Shown here: positions 37,160-47,533 of the stretch, in pieces
Position numbering within the stretch: position 1 is the stretch's first letter
How the letters are laid out: every line of letters starts with the position of its first letter
Assembly (NCBI RefSeq): GCF_009674765.1
Contig: NZ_WKKF01000001.1
Span: 310,001 to 374,000 of the forward strand
Direction of reading: 5' to 3'
DNA: 64,000 nucleotides
Origin: Metabacillus idriensis
GTDB lineage: Bacteria; Bacillota; Bacilli; Bacillales; Bacillaceae
Position numbers and translations under genes: made by a program
The notes under the pieces: generated by a model
The model's database searches: none
The model's input: the letters and a program-made list of their open reading frames with translations, nothing else
Told to the model about the DNA's origin: nothing

Positions 37160-37263
37160 CTTATCAAGAGAGACTGAGGGAACAGGCCCTGTGAAGTCCG
37201 GCAACCTCCTTAAATGGAACGGTGCTAAATCCTGCAGAATGATTGTTCATTCTGGAAGATAAG
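37160..37263 (+). ncRNA. SAM-I riboswitch (S-box) aptamer
   Basis: The S-box core is clear: P1 CTTATC with GATAAG, AAGAGAGACTGAGGGA, CAGGCCCTGTGAAGTCCGGC, AACCTCC, AACGGTGCTAAATCCTGCAG and a terminal AGAATG/CATTCT stem. When S-adenosylmethionine binds, the downstream terminator should form and shut off metQ. The order and identity of the conserved blocks match the known class. Confidence 0.96.
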
Positions 37264-37277
37264 TCGTCATACATACG

Positions 37278-37312
37278 ATTCCTCTTTCTGAATGAAAGGG
37301 GAATTTTTTTGT
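37278..37312 (+). terminator. Regulated terminator of the SAM riboswitch
   Basis: ATTCCTCTTTC and GAAAGGGGAAT arms followed by seven Ts, between the aptamer and the metQ ribosome site (GGAGGAG). Confidence 0.88.
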
Positions 37313-37335
37313 GTGAATAAATAGGAGGAGAAAGA

Positions 37336-38151
37336 ATGAAAAAATTAGTTTTAGCACTTATTGTACTTGTTATGGGAGTCTTATCTGCTTGCGGTGCAGA
37401 AGGAGCAGATGGAGAAAAGAAAAGGATTAAAATTGGAGCTTCAGCAGGTCCTTACACAGATATGGTTGAACTGGCGATCAAACCGGGCCTTGAGCAAAAA
37501 GGCTACGAAGTTGAGGTTGTTCAATTCAATGATTACATTCAGCCAAATCAGGCGCTCGGCAATGATGAGCTTGATGCCAATCTGTTTCAGCATAAAATCT
37601 ATATGGAAACCTTCGCAAAACAAAGCAAATTGGATTTATCTGAAGTGATTACTGTGCCTACTGCACCTATGGGAATTTATTCTGACAAAATCAAATCCCT
37701 CAGTGAAGTGAAGGAAGGGGCGACTGTCGCCATTCCGAATGACCCAACCAACGCAGCGCGCGCTCTCAAGATTTTGAAAGATGGCGGATTAGTCGAGCTG
37801 AATGAAGCTGTGAATCCGATCCAGGTATCTGAAAAAGATGTGACCAAAAATCCTAAAAAACTAACATTCGTTCCTGTAGAAGCTGCCCAATTGCCAAGAG
37901 CAGTGGAGGATACAGATTTGTCTGCAGTACCGGGAAATTTTGCTTTAGCTGCGAAAATGAATCTTGCAGACGCAGTTCAGCTGGAGGAAATGAATGATGT
38001 GCACCGCAACCGTGTCGTGATGAATACGAAAGATGCAGATTCAGAGATTGCTGAAGATATTAAGGAAGTTGTTGAATCTGAAGGGTTTGAAAAAGCGATT
38101 GATAAAGATTTTGCAGGCTTTGGAAAGCCTGAATGGATGGAGAAAAAATAA
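37336..38151 (+). CDS. metQ: Methionine-binding lipoprotein (MetQ/NlpA family)
   Basis: This 271-residue lipoprotein has a signal peptide, lipobox LSAC and lipid-anchored Cys19. KRIKIGASAGPYTDMVELAI, VQFNDYIQPNQALGNDELDA and ANLFQHKIYM are NlpA-family motifs for D/L-methionine binding. ATG follows GGAGGAGAAAGA. It is under a SAM riboswitch, which supports methionine as the ligand. The usual partner genes metN (ATPase) and metI (permease) are absent, so it must serve a transporter encoded elsewhere. It is boxed in between the two carotenoid operons. Confidence 0.93.
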   Translation: MKKLVLALIVLVMGVLSACGAEGADGEKKRIKIGASAGPYTDMVELAIKPGLEQKGYEVEVVQFNDYIQPNQALGNDELDANLFQHKIYMETFAKQSKLDLSEVITVPTAPMGIYSDKIKSLSEVKEGATVAIPNDPTNAARALKILKDGGLVELNEAVNPIQVSEKDVTKNPKKLTFVPVEAAQLPRAVEDTDLSAVPGNFALAAKMNLADAVQLEEMNDVHRNRVVMNTKDADSEIAEDIKEVVESEGFEKAIDKDFAGFGKPEWMEKK

Positions 38152-38156
38152 TAGAT

Positions 38157-38186
38157 GAAAACCCACTTCATGCGAAGTGGGTTTTT
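38157..38186. terminator. Bidirectional terminator, metQ / crt minus-strand operon
   Basis: AAAACCCACTTC and GAAGTGGGTTTT arms with a short loop between two convergent genes; T runs on both strands. Confidence 0.88.
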
Positions 38187-38190
38187 CTGC

Positions 38191-39663
38191 TCATGCTCTT
38201 TTTGCTAAAGCCTCTCCTACATTGATGCCGCTTAACGTCACCATAGGCGATCCGCCTCCGGGATGCGTGCTTCCGCCGACGAAGGAGAGATTTTTAATAT
38301 CCTTTGCAAAGTTGCTTGGACGGAGGAAAGCATCTATTTTCCTGTTGGCAGATATGCCATACAATGCCCCGCGGTAGGCCCCAAACGTTTTTGATATCTC
38401 AAGCGGAGTGATAATGCGCTCACATGCAAGATGGCCGCGAATTTTCACGCCTTTTTTTTCCAATAGATCGTAAATCCGTTCTTTGTACTCTTCTTCGTTA
38501 ATAACAAGCCTGCCTTTTTTAGTCAGCGCAGGAGCATTGACAAGGATAAACAAGTTGTCACCATGCGGGGAAACAGTCCGGTCACTATAGGAAGAATTGC
38601 TGATATAGATGGTAGGAGTATCGCTGTATTGATGATCTGAAAACAATTCACGGAACTCTGTTTCATAGTCTTCTGAAAAAAAGACATTATGGTGCAGTAA
38701 TTGCGGATTGCGAATCGTTAATCCTGCTAAAATGACGAATGCTGAGATGGACGGCTGGTAACGGTCGCGTTTAGCTGTGTTAAAATTTGGCCGATCCTGT
38801 TCGCGGACGAGATTTGGATAAGCTTCAAGCAAGTCAGCATTCATAACAAATTCATCTGCCGCAATTCGCTGTCCGTCTGAAAGCATTGCGCAGCTCGCGC
38901 GCTTGTTCTCAACATCTATTTTCATAACTTCACTGTTAAAATGAAACTGAACCCCGAGTTTCTCAGCTATTGTCAAATAAGCTTCAGCAATTTTCACATT
39001 GCCCCCTTTGACATAAAATACTCCCTGTAATAGCTCCAAATAGGCAATCATAGCGAATGTGGCAGGTGAAATATAGGGTGAGGAGCCAATGTATGTCGCA
39101 TAACGGTCAAATGCTTTTATGATGTCAGGATTCTTAAAATAGCGGCTGAAAAAATGGTGCATGGATTCAAGCGGTCTTACCTTGAGAAGAGCAGTTCCAA
39201 GAGAAGGAGACAAATAGTCTGTAAAGGATTCGAACATCTTAGGGAAAAAATGGGTTTCTGACAATTTGTAGAGTCTTGTAATCTCTTCTAAAAACGAATC
39301 ATAGTGTTCTGAAGCAAATGGATCTGAGGACTCAAGCTGTTTTTTCATGGCTGCCGCCCGGCTTGTAAAATCAAATACGGCGCCGTTTTCGAACACATTC
39401 CGTGTATGAACATCAAGCTTTATCATTTCAATATAGTCCTGCATCTTTTCGCCGGCAATCGAAAAAACACGCTCAAACACTTGCGGCATTGTAATCGTAT
39501 TTGGGCCGAAATCGAAATGATAGTCTCCAAGATCTACCGGCATCAATTTTCCGCCGGCGTGACTGTTTTTTTCAAATACATCTACCTTGAATCCGCGGCT
39601 TGCAAGTGTGATTGCAGCGGATAATCCGCCTAAGCCCGCTCCTATAACGACCGCTTTTTTCAT
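38191..39663 (-). CDS. CrtN/CrtP-family carotenoid desaturase or oxidase (paralogue 3)
   Basis: This 490-residue FAD enzyme has AVVIGAGLGGLSAAITLASR at the N-terminus, YHFDFGPNTITMPQVF near 53, ATYIGSSPYISPATFAM near 205 and LSFVGGSTHPGGGSPMVTLS near the C-terminus. ATG 39663 is used (AAAGGACGTTACGT upstream); an in-frame GTG 7 codons earlier would overlap that ribosome site. As the last gene of an operon with an acyltransferase and a DUF422 protein, it may oxidise the end group of the C30 chain (CrtP-like) rather than desaturate. That is inferred from context. Confidence 0.85.
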   Translation of the reverse strand: MKKAVVIGAGLGGLSAAITLASRGFKVDVFEKNSHAGGKLMPVDLGDYHFDFGPNTITMPQVFERVFSIAGEKMQDYIEMIKLDVHTRNVFENGAVFDFTSRAAAMKKQLESSDPFASEHYDSFLEEITRLYKLSETHFFPKMFESFTDYLSPSLGTALLKVRPLESMHHFFSRYFKNPDIIKAFDRYATYIGSSPYISPATFAMIAYLELLQGVFYVKGGNVKIAEAYLTIAEKLGVQFHFNSEVMKIDVENKRASCAMLSDGQRIAADEFVMNADLLEAYPNLVREQDRPNFNTAKRDRYQPSISAFVILAGLTIRNPQLLHHNVFFSEDYETEFRELFSDHQYSDTPTIYISNSSYSDRTVSPHGDNLFILVNAPALTKKGRLVINEEEYKERIYDLLEKKGVKIRGHLACERIITPLEISKTFGAYRGALYGISANRKIDAFLRPSNFAKDIKNLSFVGGSTHPGGGSPMVTLSGINVGEALAKRA

Positions 39664-39690
39664 ACGTAACGTCCTTTCTGACACTGAAAA

Positions 39691-40350
39691 CTATAAAATA
39701 TTAACGAAGTTCTTTGTATCTTGATCTATGATCTGCTGTTTTAAAGCATCCAGTTCTTTTGTAAAGAAACATTCGAAACGTTCGTTTTTTTCCTTGCGAG
39801 TGTTTCCTTCAAGCTGATCATAAAACAGAGGAGGTAATATTCGGACGAAAATATCCTGTTTTTTTTGATTGCCAAATGAGTAGTAAAACAGCACAGGCAA
39901 GATGGGGACCTCTTTATTTTTCTCAAGCAGGGAAATGGCGCCAGGCAAGAATCCAAGCGGCCTTTTCTCAAGGTGCAATTCATTGCCCTGCGGAAACAGA
40001 CAAACAGACTTGTTTTCACCCAGCTTGGCTTTTGCATACTGAAGAGAAAGAACAATGTCTTTTGGTTTATCGCGGTTTACTGAAAAAGCACCCAATTTTT
40101 TAAAGAATGGGAACTGGATGAGTCCCTTTTCATGCATCATAATATAAATGTCGTGTTTAAGCTTAGCCTGATTGCAATGAAAAAGCAGCAATCCGTCCCA
40201 CCATGTGCTGTGATTCATGCAAATGACGGCCTGCTCGGGAATGTTTGCACAGCTGTCCGTATAGATCCCGTTAAAATGTCGTTTAAACAGCATGCGATTA
40301 TAGATGAAAAAGAGTTTTTCAAAGTATGGTTTTTTAGATGCTTCGATCAT
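39691..40350 (-). CDS. PlsC-family acyltransferase of the carotenoid operon
   Basis: This 219-residue membrane-associated acyltransferase has the HX4D motif NHSTWWDG near residue 47 and the glycerol-phosphate-type block LFPQGNELH near 119. In other C30-carotenoid gene sets an acyltransferase esterifies the carotenoid acid or sugar; here the target is unknown, and a lipid role is possible. The start overlaps the end of the DUF422 gene by 17 bases, and the gene ends 27 bases before paralogue 3, so it is in one operon with both. Confidence 0.86.
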   Translation of the reverse strand: MIEASKKPYFEKLFFIYNRMLFKRHFNGIYTDSCANIPEQAVICMNHSTWWDGLLLFHCNQAKLKHDIYIMMHEKGLIQFPFFKKLGAFSVNRDKPKDIVLSLQYAKAKLGENKSVCLFPQGNELHLEKRPLGFLPGAISLLEKNKEVPILPVLFYYSFGNQKKQDIFVRILPPLFYDQLEGNTRKEKNERFECFFTKELDALKQQIIDQDTKNFVNIL

Positions 40351-41104
40351 GTGTAAACCTCTTCAGTGAAAGATAATAGCCTGCCAAAGCAATGGCTGTA
40401 AGCGAAGCTGTCATAATGACGGCAAGCCAAAGCTGATTGATCAGCGCAAGCAGGATAAACATAGCCTGAATCAATCCGAAAACAAGAATCATTCTGCTGT
40501 GCCAAAGATTATAGGTTGAAATTTCTTTATGTACGATAAAGTAGATGGCAAAGTGAAGAATGAATGCCACGATAAACCAGCCTGCAAAATTTGAAAATGG
40601 AATATTATAATAGAAGCTTTCAGCCTGCCAGACCCAATATTCTTTCACTTCATATGCTACTGGATCAATGATTAAATCCATCAGGACTGCAAGAAATGAG
40701 CCCGTCAGCACGTATAGGATGACATTTTGATTGTAAGCAATGACTTTTGCCAGCGCATGCGACGAAGCAATAACCATCAGCCATGCAAATCCAATCGCAA
40801 TTGGTACGCCAATCAGCTTTGGACCAAAATCCTGAGTATAATAATAATCTCCGAAAAGAATTCCGTACTCTACCCCAAGATGTTCAGCAAAAATGGAAAA
40901 AAACACGATTAGTGCCGATATGAAAAGTCCTTTCGTCCGGCCGTAGGAGCGGATAAAATAAATGCCGCCGATGATCCCCGCTGCAATTAAAAAGACGACA
41001 TTTGCCCATTCAAGGACAGGCGGAAGAATATCAAAGCTAAGCAAAATAACCCCGCATGCATACCAAAAAAGAAAAAAATAATAAATTGATTGATCGAGTT
41101 TCAT
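40334..41104 (-). CDS. Carotenoid biosynthesis protein, DUF422/CruF-like
   Basis: This 256-residue integral membrane protein has about seven to eight hydrophobic segments. It contains EHLGVEYGILFGDYYYT, GVPIAIGFAWLMVIASS and DLIIDPVAYEVKEYWVW, hallmarks of the DUF422 family that includes the hydratase CruF of C50 and C40 carotenoid pathways. In C30-producing bacilli its reaction is unclear. It is first in a three-gene minus-strand operon. ATG follows GAGAGGTGCGAAAAAA. Confidence 0.86.
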   Translation of the reverse strand: MKLDQSIYYFFLFWYACGVILLSFDILPPVLEWANVVFLIAAGIIGGIYFIRSYGRTKGLFISALIVFFSIFAEHLGVEYGILFGDYYYTQDFGPKLIGVPIAIGFAWLMVIASSHALAKVIAYNQNVILYVLTGSFLAVLMDLIIDPVAYEVKEYWVWQAESFYYNIPFSNFAGWFIVAFILHFAIYFIVHKEISTYNLWHSRMILVFGLIQAMFILLALINQLWLAVIMTASLTAIALAGYYLSLKRFTHDRSI

Positions 41105-41129
41105 TTTTTTCGCACCTCTCTCTCCCTTG

Positions 41130-41158
41130 ATTATAGGAGACAGGGATATGATTCACAA
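41130..41158 (-). promoter_or_regulatory. Promoter of the crt minus-strand operon
   Basis: On the minus strand TTGTGA (41158-41153), a 17-base spacer and TATAAT (41135-41130), 26 bases before the DUF422 start codon. The crt plus-strand promoter has a similar TTGTGT-17-TATAAT layout. Confidence 0.68.
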
Positions 41159-41270
41159 GAATACATGCGCTGTGCCTTTAATTTAAACAATAAGAAACAG
41201 GCAATAAAGTCACAACCGGACTCTTTTGCCTGCTTACTTTCAGTCAAAACGGACTATTCTGATTTACCTT

Positions 41271-42554
41271 TTAGGCTGTGGTTTTTTTATTTGAACTGCT
41301 CTCTTCTGCAGCTGAGAATGATTCTGGATAGCCGTAGCTTCCGTGCTCACTCATATCCAGTCCGATCATTTCTTCTTCTTCCGTTACGCGGATTGTGCCC
41401 ATTACTTGCTTCATCACTTTCAAGATGACGTAGGAGATGACAAAGGCATAAGCAGCGCATGACAGGATGCCAATCGCTTGAACCCCAAGCTGAGTGAAGC
41501 CTCCGCCGTAGAATAATCCAGCTAAACCGCCGTTTCGTTCTGCAAGCTCTGGAGTTGCAAAGAATCCGGTTGATAAAGTTCCCCAGACTCCAGCAGCACC
41601 ATGAACAGACAGGGCGAAAATCGGATCATCAATTTTGGCTTTATCAAATAGCTTCATGCTGAAGTAGACAATGATTCCTCCTACTAATCCAATAACAACT
41701 GCTGCCCACGGAGCAACAAACGCACAAGACGCTGTAATGGCTACAAGACCAGCAAGTGCACCATTCAAGGTTGTTGGAATATCTGCTTTTCCTGTCATGA
41801 TGCGAACCACAATCATTGCAGCAACTGCACCAGCAGCAGCGGCAAGCTGAGTGTTTAATGCTACATAGCCGAAGAATCCGTCAGACACGCCGAATGTGCT
41901 TCCAGCATTAAAACCAAACCATCCAACCCATAGAATCAAAACACCTAAAGCTGTGTACACTTGGTTGTGGCCAGACAATTGATTCATAGTTCCGTCTTTC
42001 CCGTATTTTCCAAGCCTTGGTTTTAAGACAATTGTTGCTGCAAGTGCTGCCATAGCACCAGTTAAATGAACAACAGTCGAGCCTGCAAAGTCTTGCTTGC
42101 CTAAATCCTTCAGCCAGCCGGCGCCCCAGATCCAGTGGGCGACGACAGGATAAACAAGAGCTGAAAATAGAACCGCAAAGATAACGTAGGCAGACAATTT
42201 AGCACGTTCTGCAAAGCCTCCAAAGGCAATGGTCAATGCAATGGCTGCAAATGCCAGCTGGAAAAAGAAATCAACGGATGTCGTTAATCCGCCGTCAGCA
42301 GGTGATGCGTCACCATAAAAGAAACTTGATAGTCCGATAAATTTATTTCCATCTCCATAAATAAACCCATAGCCGACAGCCCAGAAGACGAGAGAAGCAA
42401 TTCCGATTGTGAAGATTGTCTTGCCGGCGATGTGGCCGGCATTTTTCATTCGGGTTGAACCGGCTTCAAGTAATATAAAGCCTCCTTGCATAAGCAATAC
42501 CAGTATACCTGCAATAATGACCCACAAATTGTCCATTAACACGACAGCATCCAT
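41271..42554 (-). CDS. amtB: Ammonium transporter (Amt family)
   Basis: This 427-residue transporter has about 11 transmembrane helices. Landmarks are MQGGFILLEAGSTRMKNAGH, the twin-histidine pore regions (STVVHLTGAMAALAATIVL and FALSVHGAAGVWGTLSTG), and WVGWFGFNAGSTFG. The frame stays open 45 codons further upstream, but ATG 42554 has AAGGAGCGTG before it and gives the usual Amt start. No glnK/glnB gene is adjacent, unlike the nrgAB arrangement. A perfect TnrA-type box lies 72 bases upstream, indicating control by nitrogen limitation. Confidence 0.95.
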   Translation of the reverse strand: MDAVVLMDNLWVIIAGILVLLMQGGFILLEAGSTRMKNAGHIAGKTIFTIGIASLVFWAVGYGFIYGDGNKFIGLSSFFYGDASPADGGLTTSVDFFFQLAFAAIALTIAFGGFAERAKLSAYVIFAVLFSALVYPVVAHWIWGAGWLKDLGKQDFAGSTVVHLTGAMAALAATIVLKPRLGKYGKDGTMNQLSGHNQVYTALGVLILWVGWFGFNAGSTFGVSDGFFGYVALNTQLAAAAGAVAAMIVVRIMTGKADIPTTLNGALAGLVAITASCAFVAPWAAVVIGLVGGIIVYFSMKLFDKAKIDDPIFALSVHGAAGVWGTLSTGFFATPELAERNGGLAGLFYGGGFTQLGVQAIGILSCAAYAFVISYVILKVMKQVMGTIRVTEEEEMIGLDMSEHGSYGYPESFSAAEESSSNKKTTA

Positions 42555-42625
42555 AAAAACACGCTCCTTCTTTTTAGTTGGCAAATAAGAATAAATAAGA
42601 CCAAAGACAGAAAATCCGAAAACGA

Positions 42626-42642
42626 TGTTAGGTAATATAACA
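42626..42642. promoter_or_regulatory. TnrA/GlnR box upstream of amtB
   Basis: TGTTAGGTAATATAACA fits TGTNA-N7-TNACA exactly and is a near-perfect dyad. Its distance to the start codon is compatible with activation by TnrA when nitrogen is limiting. Confidence 0.8.
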
Positions 42643-42778
42643 CTTGTTGTTATGTTTATTATCATATGGCATGAATATGCAGAAATCAAGTATTTTTCTG
42701 AAAATTTAAATAAAAAATTTAGGACTAACAGACTACAAATAAATGAAGCGCTTTCTTTTTGTGTTAATTTATCTTACA

Positions 42779-42807
42779 TAAAAAACCTGACTGTGTAAGC
42801 CAGGTTT
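42779..42807 (-). terminator. Terminator of the MATE exporter gene
   Basis: AAACCTGGCTTACACAGTCA reads on the minus strand as a 7-base stem (AAACCTG with CAGGTTT) followed by TTTTT; the stop codon lies at its edge. Confidence 0.8.
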
Positions 42808-44176
42808 AGGAAACAGCATTTGATTGTAAAATAAATCCTTTGTTCACCCACACTTTTGACTTCCAGCGAATCAGCATCAAGACTCCCCTTAGCCACTCAT
42901 CTGCGATAAAAGCCATCCAAATTCCGGCAAGACCAAGTTCAAAGTGAATGCCTAATAGATAAGCGAGCGGGACGCTGATGCCCCACATGGATAAAATACC
43001 CATATAGACTGGAAACTTAACATCGCCTGCTGCTCTCAGAGCGCTGATAATAATCAGGTTAAAAGCTCTGCCTGGTTCAAGAATAATCGTCAGCAGCATG
43101 AGGGATGCACCGATTTGCAGAATTTCCTGATTGTCTGTGAAAATGCCAAACAAGCTATCTGTGAAAATGCTGAATATGATTGCGATAACAGCTGACATTC
43201 CAATTCCCCAGTATAAAGATTTCAAGCACCGTTCATAGGCTTTGCTGTATTCTCTCGCACCTGCCATTTGTCCGATAAGGATTTGATTTCCCTGGCTGAT
43301 GGCTAAACTGAAGAGGAAGATGAACATCATCAGGTTCTGAGCGTAAACTTTTGTTGTCAGTGCTTCAGCGCCAAGCATTGTAATGAAGACTGTGATGACG
43401 ATTTGAGATCCATTGTACGATAAATGTTCGCCAGCTGAAGGAACACCGATTTTCAGCAGGTTTTTAAGATGTGCAGCAGGCAGTTTAAATACATCCTTCA
43501 ATTTTGTTTCAAAAGAAATCCTTTTTATAAGCAAATATGAAATGGCGATCAGTCCGATGAATCTGGATGTGACAGTAGAGATGGCAACACCTTCAACGCC
43601 CAGTACCGGCAATCCGAATGGACCAAAGATAAAAATGTAGTTGCCGATGACATTCAGTATATTCATCCCGATCGTGATGTACATCGTATCTTTTGTGAAG
43701 CCGTAGCTTTTTAAGATCGCTCCGATTGTCATGATCAAAGCCTGGATAAAGCATAAGCCTCCTACTAAACGAAGGTATAAATCCGCTTCCGGAAGGAGTG
43801 AGGCTGGAAGGTTCATCATATTGAGCATGGCTTCGCTGAACACAATGACAATCAGGCCGATGACAATCCCGAGGATCAGATTGGCTGCAATGGATACTTG
43901 AGAAATCTCAAGCGCGCTCTTGCGGTTGCCTGCCCCGACATTTTGTGTGATCAGCACAATAGTTCCAGTTGCAATGAAGCCGAACATCACAATGAGCACA
44001 TTCAATATCTGATTGGCAACGCCTACTGCAGCTACAGATTCATCGGAGTATTGGCTGAGCATAAGGGTATCGGCATTTCCCATCAGCATATGTAAAAATA
44101 ATTCTATGAAAATCGGCCATGTAAGAGCAAATAATGTCAATTTTCGATCTTTTAATTTTTGAGTCAAACCGGACAT
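42806..44176 (-). CDS. yisQ: MATE-family exporter YisQ
   Basis: This 456-residue membrane protein has about 12 helices in two homologous halves, as in MATE drug/sodium antiporters. FIELFLHMLMGNADTLMLSQ and VAAVGVANQIL mark the first half; GVPSAGEHLSYNGSQIVI and AISQGNQILIGQMAGAREY mark the second. It is divergent from the AraC-type gene next to it. The pair yisQ-yisR is conserved in B. subtilis. Substrate unknown. Confidence 0.92.
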   Translation of the reverse strand: MSGLTQKLKDRKLTLFALTWPIFIELFLHMLMGNADTLMLSQYSDESVAAVGVANQILNVLIVMFGFIATGTIVLITQNVGAGNRKSALEISQVSIAANLILGIVIGLIVIVFSEAMLNMMNLPASLLPEADLYLRLVGGLCFIQALIMTIGAILKSYGFTKDTMYITIGMNILNVIGNYIFIFGPFGLPVLGVEGVAISTVTSRFIGLIAISYLLIKRISFETKLKDVFKLPAAHLKNLLKIGVPSAGEHLSYNGSQIVITVFITMLGAEALTTKVYAQNLMMFIFLFSLAISQGNQILIGQMAGAREYSKAYERCLKSLYWGIGMSAVIAIIFSIFTDSLFGIFTDNQEILQIGASLMLLTIILEPGRAFNLIIISALRAAGDVKFPVYMGILSMWGISVPLAYLLGIHFELGLAGIWMAFIADEWLRGVLMLIRWKSKVWVNKGFILQSNAVS

Positions 44177-44291
44177 TCCCTTCTGTAAAACACATATAAA
44201 ATCATTACTAGTTTACAGAGGATCTTATATAATAAAAAGAGATGATTACGATCATTTTTGTAAATATACGACCTGAAAAAAGGAGGACAGT

Positions 44292-45155
44292 ATGACATAC
44301 ATCGGTTTTGATATTCCTCCATTTCCTGTTTTTATTAAAGGAGGGGATGCGATTTTTAATAAAGGAACCAAACATTTTAAACGTGTTTTCACTGTGTTTG
44401 ACCTTATCTATGTTCAGTCAGGAGAGCTTTATATGACTGAGCATGAACGTTCATTTACGATTAGAGAGGGACAATATCTGATTTTAATCCCTGGTTTTGA
44501 GCATTATGGCCATAAAAGCTGCGGAAAAGATACAAGGGTTTTCTGGACTCATTTTAAAATGGCCGGAGCTTTTTCCCTTCATGATCAAGGAAACGAAAAC
44601 TGGTCCGAGGTGCAGACTGTTGATGGAGATTTCGTAGAGCCGTCCAGATTCCATTTTAAAATTCCTGCTTTTGGGGAATGCATACATAAGGATTTTGTCG
44701 AAAAAATCTTTGATAATCTGGTCAGCATGTATCACCAGACTCCTGATTATCCGTTAAGACAGCAAATTTACTTTGAAGAATTGATTCTTCATTTGCAAAA
44801 AGAGTCGCTGCAAATTCCAAGCGCTGCCGAAAAAGTAGTGGAGGAGACACTCAGGTTTTTAAGAAAGCATTACAAAGAAGAAATTAAAATGGAGGACTTT
44901 GCAAGAGAATTGCACTTTCACCCCGATTACATTACCCGGTGCATGCAGAAAACGATGGGAGTGACACCTGTTCAGTACTTAAATCAATACCGGATGGAGC
45001 AGGCTAAGCGGCTGCTCCGAACGGCTGACCACAAAATTTCATCGATTGCAAAAGAAGTCGGAATTTTTGATGCTGCTTACTTTACAAAAGTATTTAAACG
45101 TTTGGAGGGGGTATCGCCGCTTGAGTATCGAAAGATAGTATCAAGAAAGAAATAA
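44292..45155 (+). CDS. yisR: AraC-family regulator YisR
   Basis: This 287-residue regulator has an N-terminal cupin-like sensing domain (residues ~20-100; YLILIPGFEHYGHKS). Two helix-turn-helix units sit at the C-terminus: MEDFARELHFHPDYITRCMQ and ISSIAKEVGIFDAAYFTKVF, followed by SPLEYRKIV. The cupin type suggests a sugar or similar small ligand. It is transcribed away from the MATE exporter and may control it; that is by position only. The ATG follows AAAGGAGGACAGT. Confidence 0.9.
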   Translation: MTYIGFDIPPFPVFIKGGDAIFNKGTKHFKRVFTVFDLIYVQSGELYMTEHERSFTIREGQYLILIPGFEHYGHKSCGKDTRVFWTHFKMAGAFSLHDQGNENWSEVQTVDGDFVEPSRFHFKIPAFGECIHKDFVEKIFDNLVSMYHQTPDYPLRQQIYFEELILHLQKESLQIPSAAEKVVEETLRFLRKHYKEEIKMEDFARELHFHPDYITRCMQKTMGVTPVQYLNQYRMEQAKRLLRTADHKISSIAKEVGIFDAAYFTKVFKRLEGVSPLEYRKIVSRKK

Positions 45156-45219
45156 AGCTTGGATTAGAATTGCGGGTAATAGGTCAGGATGATACTACAA
45201 TTGAATGGAGGAGATCGAA

Positions 45220-45540
45220 ATGCCGACAATACACGTTCCGGGAAAAGGGTCGTTTGAGGCCGAATTGGGAAGAAAACTGGTACTTGCACTTGAGGATAAC
45301 GGAATTGATATTCTGCACCGCTGCGGGGGAAAAGCAAAATGCACATCCTGCCGGGTCGAAATCCTCGAAGGTGATTTTGAAGATGTTACAAATGCAGAGA
45401 AAAATGCTTTTGCTGAAAAAGGTGTTGAGGACCATTTGCGGTTATCTTGCCAAATCCGCGTGAGCGGCGACATCACCTGCAGGCCGATTATGACAGTCGA
45501 GAGCAGGGGCATTGATGCGGGTCCGCGCCCTGAAGAGTGA
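45220..45540 (+). CDS. 2Fe-2S ferredoxin
   Basis: This 106-residue plant-type ferredoxin has cluster ligands CGGKAKCTSC (Cys-x5-Cys-x2-Cys) around residue 35-45 and the fourth Cys in LRLSCQIRV. It carries electrons in the cytoplasm; the partner enzyme is unknown, since no reductase or oxygenase lies nearby. ATG 45220 follows GGAGGAGATCGAA; the upstream in-frame ATG at 45205 is the start of that ribosome site and is rejected. Confidence 0.92.
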   Translation: MPTIHVPGKGSFEAELGRKLVLALEDNGIDILHRCGGKAKCTSCRVEILEGDFEDVTNAEKNAFAEKGVEDHLRLSCQIRVSGDITCRPIMTVESRGIDAGPRPEE

Positions 45541-45577
45541 AAAAACAGCCCTGGAGATCGTTCCGGGGCTGTTTTTT
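45540..45577. terminator. Bidirectional terminator, ferredoxin / GH13 enzyme
   Basis: AAAACAGCCCTGG and CCGGGGCTGTTTT arms between two convergent genes, with T runs on both strands. Confidence 0.88.
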
Positions 45578-45584
45578 TATTCAC

Positions 45585-47369
<1,785 letters not shown>

Positions 47370-47501
47370 TCATTAGCTGAATTGTGTATAACGGCGAAAT
47401 CGGCAGGACTAAAGCTGATACAGAAGGTGTGACTATCATCCTATTCTATTGATCACCTTGAATCGCCAAATTATTGAATATGAACTCATTATAAAACATC
47501 A

Positions 47502-47515
47502 GGAAAACGTTTGCA
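47502..47515. promoter_or_regulatory. Mal operator / cre-like site 1
   Basis: GGAAAACGTTTGCA, identical to site 2 at 47579-47592; 13 of 14 positions fit the cre consensus TGNAANCGNWWNCA. It is 77 bases from its twin, with the mdxE promoter between them, and also upstream of the divergent GH13 gene. MalR or CcpA is the probable binder. Confidence 0.68.
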
Positions 47516-47533
47516 TATAATTATAAAAATATA

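Noticed and set aside
36944-37204. 86-codon minus-strand frame between crtM and metQ
   Set aside because: It runs through the crt terminator, the metQ promoter and half of the SAM riboswitch.
42555-42689. Longer amtB start with an extra hydrophobic segment
   Set aside because: The extension contains the TnrA box and the ribosome site of the internal ATG.
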